In this document: positions 27,407 through 36,982 of the stretch, in pieces
Layout of the letters: each line of letters starts with the position of its first letter
How positions within the stretch are numbered: the first letter of the stretch is position 1
Origin: Paraglaciecola mesophila
GTDB taxonomy: Bacteria; Pseudomonadota; Gammaproteobacteria; Enterobacterales; Alteromonadaceae
Assembly: GCF_009906955.1 (NCBI RefSeq)
Contig: NZ_CP047656.1
Location: forward strand, 3,843,001 to 3,907,000
Direction of reading: 5' to 3'
DNA: 64,000 bases
Translations under genes and position numbers: made by a program
Notes under the pieces: model-generated
What the model was told of the DNA's origin: nothing
The model's input: the letters and a program-made list of their open reading frames with translations, nothing else
Database searches by the model: none

Positions 27407-28960
27407 TTAACGACCAATTTCAAAAATTGACTCAGCGATATTCATACCTGAGCGATGCATTTCTGCTGCCTTTAACATGTCAGCCAAAACTTCCGGCCGC
27501 TGGTCTGCAACATCAAATTTTTCACCTGGATCTTCGCCTAAGTGGAATAACAGCGGGCGCTTGTGGACAACTCGTGCCGGAGGCTGACCATAAGCTCCTT
27601 GTGTAATAAAATGAACTTTGTAAGGTCCTTTGCGGAAGGCGTACAGTTCGCCAGAGCGATAGTAAGCAAAACTGGTTCTTGGGCTTTGATGTCCCATCAG
27701 TGCAGGCGTTAGATCTACAGAATCTATAACCTCAGCTACTGGCTCAACACCAGCAAGTTTTAGGGCAGTTGCATACATATCCATCACAGAGCCAATACCT
27801 TTTACTACCCCGGGTTGGATTTGACCCGGCCACCAGAAAATACCAGGTACTCTCGTGCCTCCCTCAAACGTGGTAGCTTTGCCATTTCGTAGCGGTCCTG
27901 CTGAACCTGCGTGCTGATCCATAGTGAGCCACGGCCCATTATCGCTACTGAAAACGACTAAAGTATCCTTCGCAATGCCTTGTTCTTCTAAAGCTTTACG
28001 GATTTGCCCAACACTCCAATCTATTTCTTCAACGACATCACCGTAGCGTCCACCTGCGCTAACACCTTCAAAATCACTGCTGGCGAAAACAGGTACGTGA
28101 GGCATGTTATAAGCAACATACAAAAAGAAAGGTTGTTTGCGATTAGCATGTTTCTCAATATAATCGACCGATTGTTCGGTATAACGCTTGGTTAATAAGC
28201 TTTGATTTGGCGGACGTTCAACAATTTCGTCTTCATACCCAGTGGATACCACTGAGCTCTTAATGAGCGGTATATCCCAGTATTCATTTTTAGGGGCAAG
28301 CGAGTACTTTTTGCGGTCGGCAATAGCTTTTTGAACAAACGCTTTATCACCTCTAGCTCCCGCAGCAAAAATTTCTGTGGTAGTCGGGCCAATCATCCAA
28401 TCAAGATCATTAGAGTATGGCGTTCCTAACCACTCATCAAAACCATGCCGAGTAGGTAGGCCTTCTGGCTGGTCACCTAAATGCCACTTACCCAACATCG
28501 CCGTAGTGTAACCGGCTGACTTCAGCGCCTCTGGTAAAGTCACTATCTCGTCTGGAATGCGCCCAGCTTCACCTGGGAAGAGTACAGCTTTCGTTTCACC
28601 GTAAAGACCTGATCGTTCCGGATAATTTCCCGTCATTAATGAGCCTCGGCTAGGTGAGCATACCGGTGCCGCTACGTAGAAATTTGTCCAACGTTGACCT
28701 TGTCTTGCAATCTCATCAAGCTCAGGGGTTTGAATATTGGGGCTGCCATAGCTACTAAGGTCGCCATAGCCCATGTCATCAGCAAACAAAATAATGATGT
28801 TAGGTTGTTTGCCAATTATACTTTTGGAGCTGTCGTTTTTGTCTGCATCTGCGGCCACCTGACACCCAGATATTAACGTGGCCGATGTCGCTAGTAATAC
28901 TGCAAGGCGGCTTCGAAACTTAAAGCGCTTAGCTACACGTACTGCAATTTTGTTATTCAT
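27407..28960 (-). CDS. Sulfatase (arylsulfatase type), lipoprotein
   Basis: The start is taken at the ATG overlapping the end of the GH3 gene by eight bases; a longer frame would add 15 residues. The 517-residue protein has a lipobox (TLISGC) near residue 33. Metal ligands lie in [14 protein letters not shown], and the formylglycine site is C-S-P-S-R in [27 protein letters not shown] and VFSSDNGPW follow. The Cys must be converted to formylglycine by a maturase not present in this window. It removes sulfate esters from a sugar or polysaccharide, most likely together with the GH3 enzyme in the periplasm. The subfamily and substrate are unknown. Confidence 0.92.
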   Translation of the reverse strand: MNNKIAVRVAKRFKFRSRLAVLLATSATLISGCQVAADADKNDSSKSIIGKQPNIIILFADDMGYGDLSSYGSPNIQTPELDEIARQGQRWTNFYVAAPVCSPSRGSLMTGNYPERSGLYGETKAVLFPGEAGRIPDEIVTLPEALKSAGYTTAMLGKWHLGDQPEGLPTRHGFDEWLGTPYSNDLDWMIGPTTTEIFAAGARGDKAFVQKAIADRKKYSLAPKNEYWDIPLIKSSVVSTGYEDEIVERPPNQSLLTKRYTEQSVDYIEKHANRKQPFFLYVAYNMPHVPVFASSDFEGVSAGGRYGDVVEEIDWSVGQIRKALEEQGIAKDTLVVFSSDNGPWLTMDQHAGSAGPLRNGKATTFEGGTRVPGIFWWPGQIQPGVVKGIGSVMDMYATALKLAGVEPVAEVIDSVDLTPALMGHQSPRTSFAYYRSGELYAFRKGPYKVHFITQGAYGQPPARVVHKRPLLFHLGEDPGEKFDVADQRPEVLADMLKAAEMHRSGMNIAESIFEIGR

Positions 28961-30971
28961 AAGAAAGTCCGTAACCGAAAGGATATAAAGGTGCGTTACT
29001 ATCAAAAGGGGTATCTGCTTGTTGCGCTATAACAGCCGCCATAGAAGAGGGGAGTTCAATGGGTAACTTACCTTCAGGTTTGTAGTGTCCTAAAATTACT
29101 GAAAGTAATACTTTGTCTGAAACGCCAAAGTTACCTATTATTCCATCAAGCTTATCTTGTATTGAGGTCAATACTGCTGGCCTCTCTAGAAAAATAGTCG
29201 CAATTGTAGGGACATGTGCACTGGCTTTTACTACCGCGTCGTAGTCTGGATTGCCAGGTTCAAAAGATAAATTACCTTCATGATGACGACGACCAAATAC
29301 ATAATTTTTGTGGGTTTGTTCGAAGGGAGTATCCAGTCGTAGAATCGCTAAATCAGCATCTTCTACATCGTCGACCACTGTAAACCCGAAGTTAGCAGCG
29401 ACGTCTGCGTCAATACCATAGAGGTAAAGCTTTTTGGCTGAGGACGCTAATGGCAATAATTGATGCTTATTTTCAAGTAACACCAGCGCTTTAGCCTGAG
29501 CTAAATCAGCTTTTGCTTGAAACTCTTCATTTCCAACGATGTTTAACGCGAGCGCTTCATCAACAAATGGGTTTTCAAAAAGACCTAACTCAAATTTTTG
29601 CAGCATTATGCGATATGCTGACTGAGCTACACGTTCCTCTGTAACCAAACCAGATTTCACTGAATCGATTAATGGTTGCGGATCTTCAACGCCACCAAAT
29701 TGATCAATTCCAGCTTTTAAAGCTTTTGCATAGCGTTGTTGAGGCGATAATTCCATAACCCCCCAGGCAGTTGATAAATCCGGGATCTCTTGCCGTTGTC
29801 CATCAACTTCACCGTACTTACAAATATCGCTGCAATCTAATGTGATTGCCCAATCAGAAAGTACTACGCCATCAAATTTATATTCTCCTCGTAATAAATC
29901 TGTTAACAAATAGCGGTTATAACCCACTCCGACTTGTTCAATTTTATTACCCTTATAAACTAAGTTTTGTAGAATAGAATAGGTCGGCATAACGCCACTA
30001 ACGTTAGCGGAAAATGCACTTTCGAATGGCTTAATATGGTACTCAAAATTGTTGTTGGGGAATGTAGCGTAACGGCCATAATAATTGTGGCTGTCATAGC
30101 CATCTTTAGCGGCGCCATAACCTACCCAATGTTTTACTACCGTGGCGACACTGTTAGGATTTAGGCCTTGGGCACCATTTTGAAACCCTTCAACATATGC
30201 ACCCACTAACAGCTTTGCTAACTCAGCATTTTCACCAAATGTGCCGACAACTCTTGGCCAGCGAGGTTCAGTCGATAAATCGGCCATAGGAGATAACGCC
30301 TGAACAATACCTACAGAACGATACTCTTGACGAGCAATATCTCCGAACTGGCGAACCAAATCTGGATCACCTACAGCTGCAAAGCCTAGAGTCTCAGGCC
30401 ATTTACTAAAACTACCGGCGGATACACTCGCACCGGCCAGATAATTAAAGTGGTTACGTGGATCGGTACTTATGGAAAGAGGTATGCCAAGCCGTCGTTG
30501 CTCGGCCATTGTTTGCAATTTATTATTTCCATTGGCCAATAGCTTTGCTTCGGAGGATAAGCGGGTGATTACACTACCAATATTATTTTGCAAAATTAAA
30601 CGTTTAGCGCGTGCCATATCATAATCAACGTCACCAAATGCAGACATACTGCCATGCATCAAGGTGCCAGCCTTTTCTTCTAACGTCATCCGAGCGACTA
30701 AATCACGGGCTCGTGTTGAAGCAGGCAAACGCCAATCCTCATAGGCGTTTAACTCACCGTCTTTATTTAGGTCCTTAAATTTAAAACCGTGCTTCTTTAA
30801 AAGCGGAATCGTACTGCGAGTGCCTAACTCAGGTTGCTTGTAGATTGATGCATGCTCTGAAGCATTATCAGTTTTACACCCCATTACTCCAATAGACAGC
30901 AAAGGTAGCAATGCAATACGAATAATATATTTGTAAGCTTGCGGACCCAACGAGTCGAACTTACCTCCCAT
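28953..30971 (-). CDS. Glycoside hydrolase family 3, lipoprotein
   Basis: The 672-residue protein is a beta-glycosidase of GH3 design. A lipobox MGC lies near residue 32 after a hydrophobic stretch. The TIM-barrel domain contains ARDLVARMTLEEKAGTLMHG, KHWVGYGAAKDGYDSH, and the nucleophile Asp in FDGVVLSDWAI. An alpha/beta sandwich domain follows with QAKALVLLENKHQLLPL. It is the first gene of the cluster operon and lies opposite the LacI regulator, downstream of two operators. Exo-acting removal of glucosyl, xylosyl or galactosyl residues is typical of the family; which one applies is open. Confidence 0.92.
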   Translation of the reverse strand: MGGKFDSLGPQAYKYIIRIALLPLLSIGVMGCKTDNASEHASIYKQPELGTRSTIPLLKKHGFKFKDLNKDGELNAYEDWRLPASTRARDLVARMTLEEKAGTLMHGSMSAFGDVDYDMARAKRLILQNNIGSVITRLSSEAKLLANGNNKLQTMAEQRRLGIPLSISTDPRNHFNYLAGASVSAGSFSKWPETLGFAAVGDPDLVRQFGDIARQEYRSVGIVQALSPMADLSTEPRWPRVVGTFGENAELAKLLVGAYVEGFQNGAQGLNPNSVATVVKHWVGYGAAKDGYDSHNYYGRYATFPNNNFEYHIKPFESAFSANVSGVMPTYSILQNLVYKGNKIEQVGVGYNRYLLTDLLRGEYKFDGVVLSDWAITLDCSDICKYGEVDGQRQEIPDLSTAWGVMELSPQQRYAKALKAGIDQFGGVEDPQPLIDSVKSGLVTEERVAQSAYRIMLQKFELGLFENPFVDEALALNIVGNEEFQAKADLAQAKALVLLENKHQLLPLASSAKKLYLYGIDADVAANFGFTVVDDVEDADLAILRLDTPFEQTHKNYVFGRRHHEGNLSFEPGNPDYDAVVKASAHVPTIATIFLERPAVLTSIQDKLDGIIGNFGVSDKVLLSVILGHYKPEGKLPIELPSSMAAVIAQQADTPFDSNAPLYPFGYGLSYE

Positions 30972-31049
30972 TTACGCTACCTCTCTATTTTTCGAAAAAC
31001 ATAAAAACGAATTGTTGTGATTAAGTACTTTTAATGTTGTAAAAGTAAA

Positions 31050-31075
31050 AACAAATGACATCGATGTCATTTGTT
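31050..31075. promoter_or_regulatory. LacI-family operator 1 (26-base palindrome)
   Basis: Perfect 26-base palindrome centred on CATCGATG, with core TGACATCGATGTCA. It lies 79 bases from the GH3 start. A central CG dyad of this size is the normal form of LacI-family sites. Confidence 0.8.
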
Positions 31076-31097
31076 GTTAACAGATGCTATACATTAA

Positions 31098-31111
31098 TGA
31101 CATCGATGTCA
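31098..31111. promoter_or_regulatory. LacI-family operator 2
   Basis: Second copy of TGACATCGATGTCA, centred exactly 42 bases (about four helical turns) from operator 1. It is placed to repress both the GH3 operon and the regulator gene. Confidence 0.8.
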
Positions 31112-31246
31112 ATTTTGGTTTTACTTAGAAATACTCATAAATAAATATAAGTTTTCGATTCTGTGCAACGGATTAAAATGGCGTTTTAGAATTGAATAAT
31201 TGATAGTATGTTGGCCAATATTTCTAGGAATAAGTACATAGCATCT

Positions 31247-32269
31247 ATGCAAATAAAGAAGACAACCCTCTACGACGTAGCAAGAGAAGCGAAGGTATCA
31301 CCTAAGACAGTATCAAGAGTGATTAATAGTGAATCTACTGTCCGGAAAAAAACTCGAGAAACAGTTCTAGCTGCGATTGAATCGTTGAATTACCGCCCTA
31401 ATTCATTTGCGAGAAATCTTAGGAGCAGCCGTTCGTATGTCATTGCGTTACTTTATGATAATCGCAGTCCGCCTTACATACTTGAATTGCAAATGGGTAT
31501 ATTGCCAGTTTGTGAGGCAGCTGGGTTCAATATTATTATTCAACCGTATGCTTTTGATAGTGAAACGCTTATTGAAGATATAGGCAAGTGGTTGGAGCGT
31601 TCGAGAGTTGACGGTTTAGTACTTGCGCCGCCACTAACCGATCATCAAGGTTTGTTGGATGTACTGAAAGAAAACAAAATTGAATTTGTACGCATCTCAC
31701 CTATTGATAAAAGTGACATATCGCCCTTCGTTTACGGGAACGATAGGTTTGCGGCCAGAGAGATGACGAATCATCTAATTTCACTGGGACATGAATCAAT
31801 TGGATTTATAAAAGGGCATCCTGACCATAACGGAGCGATTGAACGCCTAAAAGGATACGAAGATGCTTTAGTTGCCGCAAATATTCCAATTAGAAAAACA
31901 CTAATTAAGCAAGGTGACTTCAGCTTCGAATCAGGCGAAATATGCGCCAGAAGTTTGCTACGTGAAGCAACTCCACCTAGTGCGATATTCGCTAGTAACG
32001 ACAACATGGCATCGGCGGTTATGAAAGTAGCTCGCCAAATAGGGTTAGAATTGCCTTCCGAATTATCTATTGCAGGATTTGATAATTCGAGAATATCTCA
32101 GCAACTTTGGCCCACATTAACAACGGTTGAGCAACCCTTGCGTGAATTAGCGGCGCGTAGTACTGAGTTACTCATCAATAATATTCTAGGTAAAAAGACT
32201 GATAAGCTTGAAAGTGAATTTCTATGTAAATTGATAATCAGAGAGTCAACTTCGGACAAACAGAAATGA
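31247..32269 (+). CDS. LacI family transcriptional regulator of the sugar cluster
   Basis: The start is placed at the ATG that gives MQIKKTTLYDVAREAKVSPK, the family N-terminus; an in-frame ATG at 31208 would add 13 residues and neither start has a strong ribosome site. The 340-residue protein has a LacI helix-turn-helix (residues 6-25), a hinge helix (SFARNLRSS) and a periplasmic-binding-protein-like effector domain with PSAIFASNDNMASAVMKVA. It is divergent from the GH3-sulfatase-transporter operon with two matching palindromes between. It is expected to repress the cluster until a sugar released from the substrate binds. Confidence 0.92.
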   Translation: MQIKKTTLYDVAREAKVSPKTVSRVINSESTVRKKTRETVLAAIESLNYRPNSFARNLRSSRSYVIALLYDNRSPPYILELQMGILPVCEAAGFNIIIQPYAFDSETLIEDIGKWLERSRVDGLVLAPPLTDHQGLLDVLKENKIEFVRISPIDKSDISPFVYGNDRFAAREMTNHLISLGHESIGFIKGHPDHNGAIERLKGYEDALVAANIPIRKTLIKQGDFSFESGEICARSLLREATPPSAIFASNDNMASAVMKVARQIGLELPSELSIAGFDNSRISQQLWPTLTTVEQPLRELAARSTELLINNILGKKTDKLESEFLCKLIIRESTSDKQK

Positions 32270-32645
32270 TTTAAAAGTTAAGCTTTCACTTTCTGTGTAA
32301 CTAGGTGTATTTCGCGATGGTGTAAAACGAATACAAAGAAAAGCATATATAAAGGCCCCTAAGATTAAAGTGTGGAGATAGCTCAAACCTACTTTGAGGT
32401 GAAAATTCCAACGTGAAGAGTTGAAGTACTTCAAGTCAGGGCGGTTGAGGATTTTGAATGGAATATTGAGCGCGGAGGAAGGAGACAGCGCGTGACTTTA
32501 GTTATTAGGCAAGGGGGCAGGCTACAAGTTATGTATTAAATGTCTTGACCATTGACAGGGCTAATTAAAGCCCGGTCAAGATTTGTCACTTGCTCTTACA
32601 GGCGTATAAGTATGCAGTCAGAACAACAGACATGCTATGACGCAA
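32270..32645. other. Spacer between the LacI regulator and the histidine kinase
   Basis: Convergent gene ends with no reading frame of note. It contains repeat copy 3 (32385-32540); the remainder shows nothing recognised. Confidence 0.5.
32385..32540. repeat. Transposase-flanking repeat, copy 3
   Basis: It shares with copy 2 the runs GAGGTGAAAATTCCAACG, TGGAATATTGAGCGC and CGCGTGACTTTAGTT, and the GGCAGGCTACAAG end. It lacks the CATAATTAAA end seen in copies 1 and 2, and no transposase coding remains. Confidence 0.65.
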
Positions 32646-33842
32646 TCACTCGCTCTCAATCGCGTTCATCCCAAGCGTGGCTTGAAACGTGAAAATGGTT
32701 CTGTTTTCATTTGAGCTGACGGTTAGGCTTCCTTCATGGGCTGAGGTGATTTGTGAAGCAATGAACAAGCCCAGCCCTAAGCCGCCAGATTGCTTGTTGT
32801 TTTCATTGCGCCAAAATGGTTGAAAGAGCTTATCTATAACCTCTGGTTTTATTTGCTCGCCGCCATTGCTAACACTTAATGCGAATACGCTGTTTTCAAT
32901 GCTTGCATTAACCTCAATAGCTTGTTGCGGGTCGCCATGCACAATGGCGTTGATTAACAGGTTCGACAGCAACTGGGCTATTCGCTCGGGGTCACAATTC
33001 ACCGAGCCTTTTATCGCAATGTTGGTGTGTATTTCTCGCTCAGGGTGCAGCCCCGAGAGTTCATCAACCGTGTGAATTAAGATATCTTCTAAGTTGTCCA
33101 CGGTTTTGATGTTTAGCTCCATGCCATTACCCATTTTCCCTCGGGTGAGATCCATCACATCACTGATTAAACGCTTCATTCGAGTGGCGCTGTTGTCCAT
33201 GCGTGCGAGTATTTTTTGTGAGGTAGCATCTGTCACATGGTCTTTTAAAAAACTGACGCCCATTGTCAGTGCTGACAAGGGAGTTCTTAAATCGTGGCCA
33301 AGAATAGCGATGTATTGCTCTTGTAGTTTGGCGGCTGAGTTAGCGTTGAATAACTCAGATTCAGCAGTGATGAGCCTTTCGTCGGCTTCAATTTGCCGAG
33401 AAATTAGGTCTGCGAATGACTTGATCTGCTGTTGAATTTCAACTGTTTTTAACTTTACCGGTAGCGGATCTAAACCGCACAGCGTACCGAAAAAATCCCC
33501 GTTTTTGGTGTAAATAGGAAACGAAAAGTAACTTTCAAACCCATACATAATCGGAATTTTGCTTTTACTGTAATGCTCATCTTTTAGGGCGTGTTCAATA
33601 ACAATAGGCTGAGTTGACTTTTTCACCTGAGTACAAAAAGTGGTGGATATATCAAGTTCATCCCCAGGGTGAAGATTGAAGTTAACCCGATCGAGCACAG
33701 CGCATGTGGTCCACTTCTCATCAGTTACGCGGGCCACACAGATAAAACGCAAACCTGTGGCATCTGCCAGCATCTTCATGATATGCGGCACGGCTTCAAT
33801 AGACTGTATAGTCTGAATATCTTTTTCAATTAACGCGTTCAT
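32646..33842 (-). CDS. GAF-domain sensor histidine kinase
   Basis: The 398-residue protein has no membrane segment. An N-terminal GAF domain (about 20-165) contains DISTTFCTQVKKSTQPIVIE and YFSFPIYTKNGDFFGTLCGLD. A dimerisation/phospho-acceptor domain has the H-box ILGHDLRTPLSAL (His near 181). The ATPase domain has the N-box ERIAQLLSNLLINAI and the G-box SGGLGLGLFIAS. It is therefore a soluble kinase sensing a cytoplasmic signal. No response regulator gene is adjacent. A fragment of a paralogue lies at 22437-22495 beside a copy of the same repeat. Confidence 0.92.
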   Translation of the reverse strand: MNALIEKDIQTIQSIEAVPHIMKMLADATGLRFICVARVTDEKWTTCAVLDRVNFNLHPGDELDISTTFCTQVKKSTQPIVIEHALKDEHYSKSKIPIMYGFESYFSFPIYTKNGDFFGTLCGLDPLPVKLKTVEIQQQIKSFADLISRQIEADERLITAESELFNANSAAKLQEQYIAILGHDLRTPLSALTMGVSFLKDHVTDATSQKILARMDNSATRMKRLISDVMDLTRGKMGNGMELNIKTVDNLEDILIHTVDELSGLHPEREIHTNIAIKGSVNCDPERIAQLLSNLLINAIVHGDPQQAIEVNASIENSVFALSVSNGGEQIKPEVIDKLFQPFWRNENNKQSGGLGLGLFIASQITSAHEGSLTVSSNENRTIFTFQATLGMNAIESE

Positions 33843-34256
33843 TCGGTACTCTTTGCTATGCGCTCATCTTAATTTGAACGGTCTCTAGTTATTTTGTCAT
33901 TCAGTCGTTGATAAATCATCATCCATTTTTTGAGCTCAATCAAAGAGGTAAACCGACATAGCGAATAGTGTTTCAGTGGAGCAGAGCTTCACTTAGATTC
34001 ACCTTTGTGGGGCGGTGAACCAGCGTGTTGGCTTGATCTCAATAACCCTTCTTTGCTTGTATTAGCATGCTACCAGTGATTCTTGATGAATGTGAAATTT
34101 AAAAACGCGTTAATTTAGGGAGTAAAATTGACCCAATTGATGGTCGTTTTTACTCTTATTGTTCTGAGTTGTTGTGTAAGTCATTGATTTTTAATGAGTA
34201 TTATTTAGTGCGCTTATTCTTTATGGGCGAATACCAGGATAAAAAATATCAAAACA
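33843..34256. other. Spacer upstream of the thr regulatory region
   Basis: Presumed kinase promoter (minus) on the left and AT-rich sequence leading to the thr promoter on the right. No gene, repeat or strong hairpin was seen. Confidence 0.5.
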
Positions 34257-34295
34257 AGACGTCTAGACGGTTGACATATAGACGTCTATACGGCA
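34257..34295. promoter_or_regulatory. MetJ-type boxes at the thr operon promoter
   Basis: Two exact copies of AGACGTCT, the MetJ met-box consensus, lie at 34257-34264 and 34280-34287, each followed by a weaker box (AGACGGTT and ATACGGCA). They form a 13/14 direct repeat (AGACGTCTAKACGG) 23 bases apart. The second sits within the 14-base palindrome TATAGACGTCTATA, immediately after a TTGACA that could be the -35 element; no good -10 was found. The site lies just upstream of the thr leader peptide. Confidence 0.65.
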
Positions 34296-34306
34296 AATTG
34301 AGCTGC

Positions 34307-34375
34307 ATGAACGTAGATTCGAAAATAATAACAAGCACCACCGGCATGATTATGATTATTACCTCTTTGAGGTGA
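34307..34375 (+). CDS. thrL: thr operon leader peptide
   Basis: A 22-residue peptide with regulatory codons for threonine and isoleucine in clusters (KIITSTTGMIMIITSLR): four Thr and six Ile. It ends 30 bases before a strong terminator. Scarcity of charged tRNA-Thr or tRNA-Ile would stall ribosomes here and favour antitermination, as in the enterobacterial thr operon. The start is the ATG at 34307; a longer upstream frame exists but shows no leader-peptide character. Confidence 0.8.
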   Translation: MNVDSKIITSTTGMIMIITSLR

Positions 34376-34404
34376 TTGCTGGCTTGTGCACATAAAACAG
34401 ACAT

Positions 34405-34436
34405 AAAGCCCGCAAATATAGCGGGCTTTTTTGTTA
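34405..34436 (+). terminator. thr operon attenuator terminator
   Basis: AAAGCCCGC-AAATATA-GCGGGCTTT followed by a T-run, located between the leader peptide and thrA, as expected for an attenuator. Confidence 0.88.
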
Positions 34437-34519
34437 TTTAGCGCAGCAAAAAAGTTAATTAATGGTTGTTTTGACGAGGTGAAAGCCTTGTATAAACAGT
34501 CAACAGAGGAGCAAAATAA

Positions 34520-36982
34520 ATGAAGGTGTTGAAGTTTGGCGGTTCGTCTTTAGCTGATGCAGAGCGTTATTTACGGGTAAAAGATATCTGTTTGGATACC
34601 CATGCAACCAACGGCGCGGCTGTTGTGTTATCAGCCCCTAAAGGCGTGACCAATGCATTATCTCTGTTATGTGAAGAAGCGGGAAATGGTAAAGATTACG
34701 GCGAGTTATTCGCTAAGCTGAACATGGTGCTTTTCGGTATTTTAGATGATTTGAAAAATACCCTACCTGAATTCGATGACAGCAAGCTTGCCCCTTATAT
34801 TCAAAATGTATTGAATGAATTAAACCAACACCTTGAAGGTTTCGCGTTATTGCGCTGCGCACCTGAATCTGTCGTTGCTAAGATTTTAAGTATTGGCGAG
34901 TACATGAGCGTGAATATCTTCAGTCAAATATTGACCACGCTTGGTACTAAAAACCAAATTATTGACCCTGCTGAATTGATTCTTGCAGAAGGCGATTACC
35001 TTGATAGCATCGCTGATGTCGCTGTGAGTAAAGCGCGCTTTAGCGATGTTGACAGCTCTGGCGACGTAGTCTTGATTATGCCTGGTTTTGTAGCCGTAAA
35101 CGCCGAAGGTGAAAAAGTCACCCTTGGTCGCAACGGCTCAGACTATTCCGCCGCTATTCTGGCGGCGTGTATCGATGCTGAATGTTGTGAAATTTGGACT
35201 GACGTAGACGGTGTTTACAACGCCGATCCGAATCAGGTTGATGGTGCCGTGTTACTTGATAAATTGACCTATCAAGAAGCCATGGAGTTATCTTATTTTG
35301 GGGCAAAAGTGCTGCACCCGAAAACCATCGGGCCCATTGCTCAGCATCATATTCCTTGTCTTATTCGGAACACGCTTAACCCAGCTGCCCCTGGCACCCT
35401 TATCAGTAACGAGAAGAGCACCAAATGGACCAGCGTCAAAGGTATTTCGCACCTTGATGATATGACCATGTTTAATGTGGCAGGCCCAGGTATGAAAGGC
35501 ATGGTTGGCATGGCCAGTCGTGTGTTTGAAGTGATGTCGAATGCCAACATCTCTATTAGCTTAATTACGCAGTCATCTTCTGAATACAGCATTAGTTTTT
35601 GTATTCACAGTAAAGACGCTGCTCGAGCGCAAGATTTATTAGAAGACTCCTTTGCCCTTGAGTTAGCCAATAACCTACTTGACCCTATCGAAGTACGTCA
35701 TGACCTAGCGATAGTGACGTTAGTCGGTGATGGCATGCGTCATTCACAAGGCTTAGCGGCCAAGTTCTTTAGCTCGTTAGCGCAAGCACGAGTGAACAAT
35801 GTGGCGATTGCTCAGGGCTCATCTGAGCGTTCAATTTCGACGGTTATTGAAAGCAGCAAGGCGAAAAAAGCAGTGAAAGTGGTTCATCAGAATTTCTTTT
35901 CAAATTTACACGCAATCGACGTGTTTTTAGTGGGCTGTGGCACAGTAGGTAAAGAGTTGCTAGGGCAAATCGCTCGCCAGCAAGCAGTGTTGCTAGAGCG
36001 TGGTATCAGTTTAAAAATTTACGGTATTGCCAATAGCCGTAAACTCTTACTCGCAGCGGGCGGAGTTGATTTGAACGCGGACTGGGCAAGTCAGTTAAAT
36101 GACAGTGAGCGGTCACTATCTGTTGATGCATTGCAAGACTTCGTAATGCGTAACAGTTTGGTTAACCCAGTGGTGATAGATTGTACCAGCAGTAGCGTGA
36201 TTGCCGAGCTTTATGTTGAGTTGATGAACAGCGGTTTCCACGTGGTTACGCCAAACAAAAAAGCCAATACGGCATCCTATGCTTATTATCAGCAATTACG
36301 TGATACCGCACAAAACACTAATCGTCAGTTCTTGTATGAAACCACAGTGGGTGCAGGCTTGCCGGTTATCGATAACTTGCAAAAATTGATTTACGCTGGC
36401 GATGAACTACAGCGTTTTGAAGGAATTTTATCTGGCTCGTTGTCATTCGTATTTGGCAAATTAGATGAAGGTTTAACCTTGTCTCAGGCAACTGAAATTG
36501 CCAAGAAAAACGGTTTTACTGAGCCTGACCCGCGTGATGATTTAAGTGGTACGGATGTGGCCCGTAAGCTATTAATAATGGCCCGGGAAGCAGATTTACA
36601 GCTTGAGTTAGACGACATTCAAATTGAACCTGTATTGCCGTCACACTTTGACGATAGCGGCAGTATTGAAGAGTTTATGGCTAAGTTGCCAGAACTTGAT
36701 GCCTTGTACGCGGAAAAGGTTAACGCGGCCAAAGAAGAAGGCAAGGTATTGCGCTATGTCGGCTCGATTAGCAAGGGCAAGTGCGTCGTATCGATTCAAG
36801 CGGTTGGTGAAGACCACCCTTTGTTTGTGATTAAAGAAGGTGAAAATGCCTTGGCTATCCACAGTAACTATTATCAGCCTATTCCTTACGTTATACGCGG
36901 CTATGGTGCAGGCGCCGCGGTAACAGCAGCGGGTGTGTTTGCTGATGTACTGAGAACCATGCCATGGAAGCAAGACGTGTAA
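34520..36982 (+). CDS. thrA: Bifunctional aspartokinase I / homoserine dehydrogenase I
   Basis: The 820-residue protein catalyses the first and third steps of the aspartate pathway. The aspartokinase domain (about 1-290) starts MKVLKFGGSSLADAERYL and has LGRNGSDYSAAILAA and EIWTDVDGVYNADP. ACT regulatory domains (about 310-455) contain GMKGMVGMASRVFEVM and SISLITQSSSEYSISF. The homoserine dehydrogenase domain (about 465-820) has the NAD(P) motif VFLVGCGTVGKELL and GLPVIDNLQKLIYAGDEL. The length equals that of the ThrA family. It is the first structural gene of thrABC, controlled by attenuation and possibly by MetJ. The next gene overlaps its stop by one base. Confidence 0.97.
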   Translation: MKVLKFGGSSLADAERYLRVKDICLDTHATNGAAVVLSAPKGVTNALSLLCEEAGNGKDYGELFAKLNMVLFGILDDLKNTLPEFDDSKLAPYIQNVLNELNQHLEGFALLRCAPESVVAKILSIGEYMSVNIFSQILTTLGTKNQIIDPAELILAEGDYLDSIADVAVSKARFSDVDSSGDVVLIMPGFVAVNAEGEKVTLGRNGSDYSAAILAACIDAECCEIWTDVDGVYNADPNQVDGAVLLDKLTYQEAMELSYFGAKVLHPKTIGPIAQHHIPCLIRNTLNPAAPGTLISNEKSTKWTSVKGISHLDDMTMFNVAGPGMKGMVGMASRVFEVMSNANISISLITQSSSEYSISFCIHSKDAARAQDLLEDSFALELANNLLDPIEVRHDLAIVTLVGDGMRHSQGLAAKFFSSLAQARVNNVAIAQGSSERSISTVIESSKAKKAVKVVHQNFFSNLHAIDVFLVGCGTVGKELLGQIARQQAVLLERGISLKIYGIANSRKLLLAAGGVDLNADWASQLNDSERSLSVDALQDFVMRNSLVNPVVIDCTSSSVIAELYVELMNSGFHVVTPNKKANTASYAYYQQLRDTAQNTNRQFLYETTVGAGLPVIDNLQKLIYAGDELQRFEGILSGSLSFVFGKLDEGLTLSQATEIAKKNGFTEPDPRDDLSGTDVARKLLIMAREADLQLELDDIQIEPVLPSHFDDSGSIEEFMAKLPELDALYAEKVNAAKEEGKVLRYVGSISKGKCVVSIQAVGEDHPLFVIKEGENALAIHSNYYQPIPYVIRGYGAGAAVTAAGVFADVLRTMPWKQDV

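Noticed and set aside
34169..34306. N-terminal extension of the thr leader peptide frame
   Set aside because: It would span the promoter and MetJ-type boxes and has no ribosome site; the Thr/Ile-rich part starting at 34307 is a normal leader on its own.
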